From positions 2,046,001 to 2,110,000 of the forward strand of contig CP141145.1 in assembly GCA_035235625.1 (NCBI GenBank): 64,000 nt of DNA. Direction: 5' to 3'. How positions within the stretch are numbered: position 1 is the first letter of the stretch; each line of letters begins with the position of its first letter. The translations under genes and the position numbers were made by a program. Origin of the DNA: Saururus chinensis (taxonomy: Eukaryota > Streptophyta > Magnoliopsida > Piperales > Saururaceae). Positions 57,495 through 64,000 of this stretch are shown in pieces. The notes beneath the pieces are model-generated. The model was not told where the DNA came from. It saw only the letters and a list, made by a program, of their open reading frames with translations, and did no database searches.

Positions 57495-60400
57495 ATGAAC
57501 ACTAGAATAGTGTGGCACTATTTCAGTAGGGAGGATTCATTGGCAGCAATTGAAAGTCGCCGACAGGAGGTGACCAGAGTTAACTCACAAGTGAGTGTAG
57601 TAAAAATGCATTTTTTTACACTCCATAAATGGTTTGGGCTCCAAAGGCTTTATTTGAATGGATTTGATCAACCTTTAACCACCATTATGGATAGGATTGA
57701 TATTTGTATACATTACAATATAGAGGTATACAATAATGACATGTATATAGGTGGAAAGGCACGATCAATCAACATTGATCCTTCAGTGAAGTTCGACGAG
57801 CTGCTTCTTCAAGTTAAAGAACGACTTACCGTCAATGGTAATATGACTATGAAGTATTTAATTTCATCCTTTTAATCATCTATTATATACTAATTAGAAG
57901 ACGATAAAAACATATAATCAGTGTTTTCCAATCATAAAAAGGTAAATAAGAAGGTGTTATCATTGTATGCCGAGATGAAAGAGCCCGACAATGGTTACAA
58001 ATCACCATCAATAGAAATAGAGCTAAACCTCCAGTGGTAATGGCTCAACCTAGCCCTAATTTCGGATTGCAGATGGGAGTTAATGATACACAATTCACTT
58101 TTAAAACGGTTAGGTAACAATAAATTTTAGATTAAACTATATTGTACTTTATTTTGTACTCAAGCACACAATATCGAACCTATCCTGTTCAGTTCAAAGA
58201 ATATCGTGTGAAGAAAAAATACGATATTTATAATATCGCATAAGTAATGATGTGAAATACATATGGAATATCAAACTAATTTTTTTCAATGTAGACGTAA
58301 TAACACGACCTGTATAATATCATGTTATTGATAACACGATACGATTTATAAGCATGTAACTGAATACATGATGTCAAGTTATATTGCATAATGATTAACA
58401 TGTTAATATCCAATGCAAATTGGGAGGACCGGCAAATTTGAACTCAACAAATCCATGTCATTCTTCTTAGAACAATCCAACGCCTACAAAACTTGTGATA
58501 GAAATCAATCAGACTAGATTAGAATAAATGTCGCCAATGATGGGTGCGATAAGGCCATATGATAACTATGCTATATTGAACAAGTGTTGGGTGATGATAA
58601 ATGGAATGAGAATGATATAGTTGACATGGAAAGTAAGTCTGACCACGAAGAATTTGGACATAGTGAGGTACCCAGTAACTTTGACGTTGAGGCGGAGGTA
58701 GAGTAGGAGACAGTTGATGATCTCAACATGTTGGAACCGAATATTGGTGAGGGCGAGCTAATGGCTGGCAATTTGCAAACAAAGGACAACCAAAATCTAT
58801 TTTAAATGGTCGAACATTGTCTAAGCCTATTACATTTCAAGAGGGTTTTGATTTAAAGGGGAACTTCACTTATTGTGTTGTGGATGATAACATGAATACA
58901 TATGCCGTTAAGTGTTCTGATAAGTCATGTAATTGATACATAAGTGCTTCAAAAATGGGAGATCATGTAACTGTGACGAGATTAGTGTCCGACCATTCGT
59001 TTGGTACACAAAGGAAGTCAACTGACCATCCTCAAGGATCGCACCTTTGGATTGCATGAAAATGTTATGGGTTGTTTAAAGATTCAATAGACATCACACC
59101 AAAAAGCATAACAAGTTATATTTCGAAGCACTGAGGTGTAACTGTGAACTACAAGAAATGCTGACGTGCAAGTAAATAATACTTATGATATTCCTTGAAT
59201 AGTGTTTGCAAAAAAATGAAATTTCAATATGGCTTGTTATTAGGATAATGATTCTCTTACAATCACATTTTCTTACAATACGACCTATTTACCTAAAGTG
59301 TTAACATGAACTCGATGATTACACAGTTTAGGTTTACAAAAACACAACTACTAAAGTTGTCATGTTATCAGGTACACGGTGTACTAACTTGCCATATAAT
59401 CTTTATTAGAATGTTAACAACTTAATATTTGGTCATACATATAAAGCACTAATTGATTTAATAGATGGGGACCCAGACGAATCTTATTGCATACTTCCTG
59501 CATAGAGAACTCAGATAGAAAGGATTAATCTTGGAAATGTTGTTATTTCAATCAAATCATGTGATATTTTCAAACCTATAGGGGGATACAATTTTAAAAG
59601 TTTTTTGAATGTTTGGTCCAGTTGCATAAGCCTTCAAAACAACATTATGGTCATTGCTAATGGTAGATGCGACTTTCTTGAAGGTAAAGTATCATGCTTA
59701 GCTATTGATAGCAATTGCACTAGATGAGAATAATAATATGTTATGCCTCGCATTTACAATTGTCGAGAATGAGTGTGAGAAAATGTGGTGCTGGTTTCTA
59801 AATTACTTAGAAATAATCTATTTTCTAATCCTTCAACTAAGTTGGATACAATTGCTTCTAATAGAATGAAGGGCTTGGCAAATGTTGTTAAGTGTTATTT
59901 TTCCTCTACACTCCATAGATATTGAATCCATCACATGGCTACAAATATGTTGGATAGATTCAAAGACAATTGCCTAAAGAACCAACTCCATGTGGCGGCT
60001 AAAACTTTTAGATAGAATGTATATGATGAGACAATGAATGACATTAAAGAACATAATTCAGAGCATTTGTTTGGCCAAATAAAATAGGTTCATAGCACTA
60101 GGCCAATGTTGTATTTTAAGAAAAAAAGATATGGAACACTCAGCTTAAAATGGTCTGAAAGTGCTAATGCAATGTTAAAAAATAATAGGTCGGTGCATAC
60201 AAGGGAGCACACAACCGCACTCTTTGAGAAATGTCAGATAGATGGATAAAGTATGATTGAAGAGTTAACCCCATTTGTTAGTAAACACATCGAAAACTGA
60301 AGAGAAGAAGCAAGGAATGTGCATGTATTTCTAGTATCAATGTATGCATTCCGGGTTAACTCACTATATTACTAGGTAAAATGTACTTACTATCATGTGT

Positions 60401-61030
60401 ACATTCATATGTTATTGTTCATCTCATGTAAGTTTAACTATTAAAATAACATGATAGTTGTGGTCGTAAGGCTAATTTTGATGAGTCATGTTGTCGATAA
60501 CACAACACAGATCCTTTAATGTGTTCTCATTCGCACAATATTTAATGAATAGGATGTTGTGAATTTGGTCAAACATAGCTGCAGATGCTGAATGTTTCAG
60601 CATCTCAGGCTATCGTGTAAAGATGCATTTGCAACAATTGATCACGGACACTTCTATGTGTATGACTACAATGAAAAATGGTACTTTACATAAACATATA
60701 GAATGACATATCAAGAGCCTTTATTCCCAACAAAAGATAGGTATTAGTAGGCACCAACTGGAGTTTTTCTGCATTTAACCCACCTATCCCAGTCAAGAAG
60801 CGGGGGTGTCCATGAAGAAACTGGATAGAGTCACAACAAAAGGTAAAAGCCCCATGCAAATATGGAGCATGCGGGCTATTGGTTCACAACTGCAAATGAC
60901 GTACCAGTGCACAAGAGGACCCTCTGAATGTTGCTGATGGTCTAAGTACAAGCTTAAGCAGGACAAATACAAGAGTAGGAAAACGACATAAGGAAGGTGA
61001 ACACACATTAGAGATGCGTTTTCCACCCCT
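57495..61030 (+). pseudogene. Second MULE transposase relic
   Basis: An N-terminal part (57495-57875) contains INIDPSVKFDELLLQVKERL, as in MULE proteins with a PB1-like start. The MuDR-type region has ILNGRTLSKPITFQEGFDLK, SDKSCN, VSDHSFGTQR and GVTVNYKKC (58790-59160). The catalytic domain survives as NNMLCLAFTIVENECEKMWC near 59730, then RYGTLSLKWSESANAMLKNN (60130-60190). The C-terminal tail has TYRMTYQEPLFPTKDR and APTG, ending in a decayed zinc knuckle (CKYGACG-like) near 60880. Every segment has stops and shifts. Unlike the first MULE relic, I see no PMD sequence after it. Confidence 0.75.
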
Positions 61031-62440
61031 TTCTTTAGCTGATTAGAGGAAATGTCATTGTACAGTCATGTTCTTAGAAACACAATTTTGTTTATGTATC
61101 ATGTTATTGATAGCATGACCTAGTTAAGGATCGTGATGCCGATAACATGATATTTTAATTTTTTTTGTTTGTAAACATTCTATATTGTATAAATATTGTG
61201 TAATAAAAAACATGCCCAAAGTGTTTATGTGTTACCAATTACATGATAAGAAAAAACTTGCAATGAATATTATATGTCTCTTGCATTGCGTGTCACCAAT
61301 TACACGATATCATTAAAGTCATAATATCGATAACACAACAATAACATTAAATAAATGAATAATTTCCGAAGAGTCACTCTAATTTCCAAAGAGTCACATC
61401 ATAAGTTTGAATCACCAATTCGTGAGGACACCTCCCCAATTACTGACACTGGCCTTGACCCGAATCGTCCATTATAAATCCACACCTCTGGTTAGACCAA
61501 GTTACCATTCGTTGAGACTGCTAGGAGATTGTCAGGATAATGCTTGGGATGGATCGAACACTATTTGTCTCCATGAGCAGAACATGGTCAGCCATCTGTG
61601 CTAAATGCAGGGCAATCTGGACATTTAAATAATGCCTGATCATGACTTCATCACCCTTTAAGGCAAATGAAAAGATAGGTGCAGTCCTCATCCGCCTCTA
61701 GGGAGGACAACACATAATCTGGAGTTATTTCAATGTCCCAATTTTCTAATCGCATTTTACATGATGGCTCACAAGGCTGCTATTATAGAGACAACTGGTG
61801 TATGGCCTTCTATAGAATTTTCACTTTCATCGTCTATTGTATTGACTATGTTTTTCTCTCTTACTTGCAGTTGGTGGTGGATGAGCATCTGCAAACCCTC
61901 CAGGAGACAAATGCTGAAACTTACAGACAGAGCGTGGTGGAAGAATATAGATGGTGGTTGACTCATGGATTTTTTTGTTTTTGTTTTTATGTTTTGTAAT
62001 GAATAGTATAATTGTAATGGACTTATATTATGTAAAGAATATTATTCATAAAAGATAGTGTTTTTCCCTACAACTTTGTCCTTCTCCTTTCCATTTTTGC
62101 AACACAACCAACTGGAAGATCGTTTTTTCCTATCACGACATAAATATATTTTGTATAATCGGATACATGACCAACTGGAAGATTGTGTTCTTCCTAACCT
62201 AATGTAAACAATGGTCGTATGAATGATGGCATGACATAGGCCTTGGTGTATTGTTGCTTACACGAGTTGTCACCTAACTTAGATGACTTAATATGGCATC
62301 ATGTTATTAGTAACATGACCTATGTATATGTGTTGTGCTGATTACATGATATGAATCCTACATTAGCCATATGTACATGAGTTCATGTTAGTAGTTATGT
62401 GACTTATATGCATCGTGCTGATTATACAATCGGCTACCAC
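58180..62440. repeat. Dispersed quasi-palindrome TCATGTTATTGATAACAYGA
   Basis: At least ten copies or variants: 58320 (CATGTTATTGATAACACGAT), 59360, 60486 (CATGTTGTCGATAACACAAC), 61098 (CATGTTATTGATAGCATGAC), 61132, 61228, 61288 (GTGTCACCAATTACACGATA), 61321, 62299 (CATGTTATTAGTAACATGAC) and 62331. Most lie outside the MULE coding segments. Each can form a short hairpin. Confidence 0.75.
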
Positions 62441-62697
62441 AGATTACATGATAGGGAATTAAATTAAACAGTTGAGTCTACTTTATAAATTATGTACTAT
62501 TAATAAAACTCTATAAAAAGTAGTAAAACCTATTACAATTCATCCACTTCTGGATCGAATTCATGATCAATTCACCCATCATGAATTGCTGCACAAATCT
62601 AAGGCTTGGCCATGTGATCTCCATTTGGGTAAAATCAGGTTGAAGGGCTCCTCTGGCCAGCTTCGCTATATAATACGAGGAACACACCATAGTATTC
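61031..62697. other. Unassigned region with motif repeats
   Basis: Apart from the quasi-palindromic motif and a small direct repeat (CCAACTGGAAGAT at about 62107 and 62170) nothing is recognisable. Frames of 65-88 codons at 61407-61999 overlap on both strands and match no family I know. Confidence 0.3.
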
Positions 62698-63391
62698 CAC
62701 TACAACAAAATGTACTATTAGCGACACTTTTATTCGTGATGCACACCAAAGCGTTGCTAAAAACTACTATTTGCGACGCTTACAATACTGTCGCAATAAA
62801 ATAGACTATTAGCGATGCTTTCTATCAAGCGTTGCTACTAATACAGATATAAGCGACACTTTCTATCAAGCGTTGCTAATAATACAGATATTAGCGACGC
62901 TATCTATCAAGCATCGCTAATAATACAGATATTCGCGACTCTTGTTATCAAGCGTCGCTAGTAATATAGAGATTAGCGACGCTTTCTTCTAAGTGTCGCT
63001 AATAGTACACTTATTAGTGACTCTTTACAAAATGCGTCGCTAATAGTAACATTTTTTTAAATGCAAAATAAAAAAATAGTACTTGTAGTGACGCTTTTAT
63101 ACAGCATCGCTAATAAGTGTACTATTAGTGACGCTTTTCATAATGCATCGCTAATAAGTGTACTATTAATGACGCTTTTCATAAAGCGTCGCTAATAGTA
63201 TTTCCTATTTGCGACGCGTTTTAAAAAACGTCACTAAAACTTATATTAAGTAGCGACGCTTTGTTTAACATGTCGCTAATATTCATTAATAGTGACACTT
63301 GACGTAAAGTGTCACTAATAGTATTTAATCATTTGTGACGCTTTATGTAAAGCGTCACAATTGATTGGTACTATTAGCGACACTTGTAGTT
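62698..63391 (+). mobile_element. Short non-autonomous CACTA element made of hairpin repeats
   Basis: The left end CACTACAACAAAATG and right end ACTTGTAGTT (one base from TTGTAGTG) fit CACTA termini. The inside is a chain of modules alternating TTAGCGACGCTTT and AAGCGTCGCTAAT about every 60 bp, so each pair forms a hairpin. No coding sequence. The 3-bp flanks (TTC and ACA) do not match, so the right end may be elsewhere. Confidence 0.6.
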
Positions 63392-63712
63392 ACAATGGGG
63401 TTGCGATGGGATTGCTTTGTACAAATAGGTAGGCATCACAATGTTATGGCACTAATAGTGCTGGCATTGAAATGGGCATTACAATTTCATGGAAGGGGCC
63501 ATCACAATTACAATGGCCAACATAATTTGATTGCAGGGGCCATCACAATTGGAATGGAAAACGCAATACCATTGTGGTGGGCATCGCAAATACATTGCAT
63601 ATGCATTGCAATTGGAGTGCAATGTACATTGCAACTGTCATTGCATCGCAATTGTCATTGCAATGTAAATCGCATTGGGCATCACAATTGTCATCGCAAT
63701 GGGCATCGTAAC
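63392..63712. repeat. Degenerate CATCGCAATTGTCATTGCAA repeat
   Basis: About 320 bp of loosely repeating GGGCATCACAATT, CATTGCAATTG and GCATCGCAATT words, often near-palindromic through CAATTG. It lies between the CACTA element and the Gypsy LTR. The 125-codon frame at 63365-63742 (histidine- and cysteine-rich) is a by-product. Confidence 0.7.
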
Positions 63713-64000
63713 TCTAACACCCTGGCCAGTGATCCAACTTGAGCTAGGGTTCTAGAAATCCAAATCTGGGTTATAAATTATAATCGGTAAAACAAAAGTG
63801 GTGGAGTTTGAGTGTGAGAGCCATAATGTTCTTCTACGCACCACAGAACTTAAGTGTTCCGTTGTGCGTAGGGTAAAACAAACCTAATCATATAACTAAT
63901 TTGGATCGTACCAACATTGTCATGTCGTCGGTTGCCTACGTACGTATTAGACAACATCTACTATGTTATTCCAATATGATCAGATCCGAATGTAGTTCTG
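63713..64000 (-). mobile_element. Gypsy LTR, truncated by window edge
   Basis: The reverse complement matches 50120-50435 of the solo LTR, for example ATATTGGAATAACAT, TCTAATACGTAC and TTAGGTTTGTT blocks, and it ends CCAGGGTGTTAGA where that one ends AGGGTGTTACA. It is the 3' part of an LTR of the same or a sister family in the opposite direction. The rest lies right of the window. Confidence 0.8.

Noticed and set aside
61407..61999. PMD-like sequence after the second MULE
   Set aside because: I looked for GEMTITL- and YRELC-type blocks to match the first MULE region but found none.
62698..63391. MicroRNA precursor cluster
   Set aside because: The hairpins are short, many and nearly identical, and lie between CACTA termini; subterminal repeats explain them better.
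1..64000. tRNA, rRNA or snRNA genes
   Set aside because: No convincing cloverleaf with A and B boxes or rRNA-like block was seen by eye; a tRNAscan run would settle it.

Overview
The window is nuclear DNA of a flowering plant. The evidence is an LRK10L-type receptor kinase with intron phases intact, plant Ty1/Copia, Ty3/Gypsy, CACTA and Mutator elements, a plant mobile domain (PMD) gene, and captured fragments of plant annexin, beta-adaptin, galactokinase and succinate dehydrogenase genes. I cannot name the species. I found no intact host gene: almost every recognisable coding segment carries stops, frameshifts or deletions, so this looks like an old, repeat-rich intergenic region around a decayed receptor-kinase cluster.

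Layout. 1-2031: the end of an Athila/Tat-like Gypsy element on the minus strand (LTR, primer-binding-like site, a 99-bp tandem duplication over its edge). 2650-4989: a broken LRK10L receptor kinase and its upstream block. About 5024-25205: what I read as one large, gene-capturing CACTA element, with terminal repeat arrays, TNP2-type transposase (16620-20258) and a second En/Spm-type transposase gene (20434-21990). It carries fragments of annexin, a methyltransferase-like exon, beta-adaptin, galactokinase and succinate dehydrogenase flavoprotein, and is interrupted by a full-length but dead Copia element (9825-15161). 25423-31747: a second dead Copia element with a 315-bp solo LTR nested in its reverse transcriptase. 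31748-32605: unrecognised sequence and a Stowaway-like MITE.

33483-34911: an Athila-like solo LTR with a perfect target duplication. 35330-39692: a PMD gene relic and a Mutator (MULE) transposase relic, same strand, MULE upstream. 40216-41640: an oppositely oriented LTR fragment, a roughly 144-bp tandem array centred on a GGTACC palindrome, and a purine tract. 41640-50450: long Gypsy LTR sequence, a minus-strand gag relic with its primer-binding site and 5' LTR, and a solo LTR (48408-50435) nested in that LTR. 50975-51137: the kinase C-terminus of another LRK10L relic. 51340-55400: an imperfect trinucleotide array split by a 3.3-kb solo LTR. 56110-57300: minus-strand relics of a secreted GUB_WAK-type ectodomain plus a tandemly duplicated upstream block also present before the first kinase. 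57495-61030: a second MULE relic in a zone littered with a quasi-palindromic motif. 62698-63391: a short non-autonomous CACTA built of hairpin repeats. 63713-64000: the edge of another Gypsy LTR.

Nothing here forms a working pathway. The biology is layered transposition: a host receptor-kinase cluster broken up by CACTA, Copia, Gypsy and Mutator elements, with four solo LTRs dated relative to one another by perfect 5-bp target duplications, and one CACTA that appears to have collected parts of at least four unrelated host genes. All family assignments come from reading translations by eye; no database search was run.
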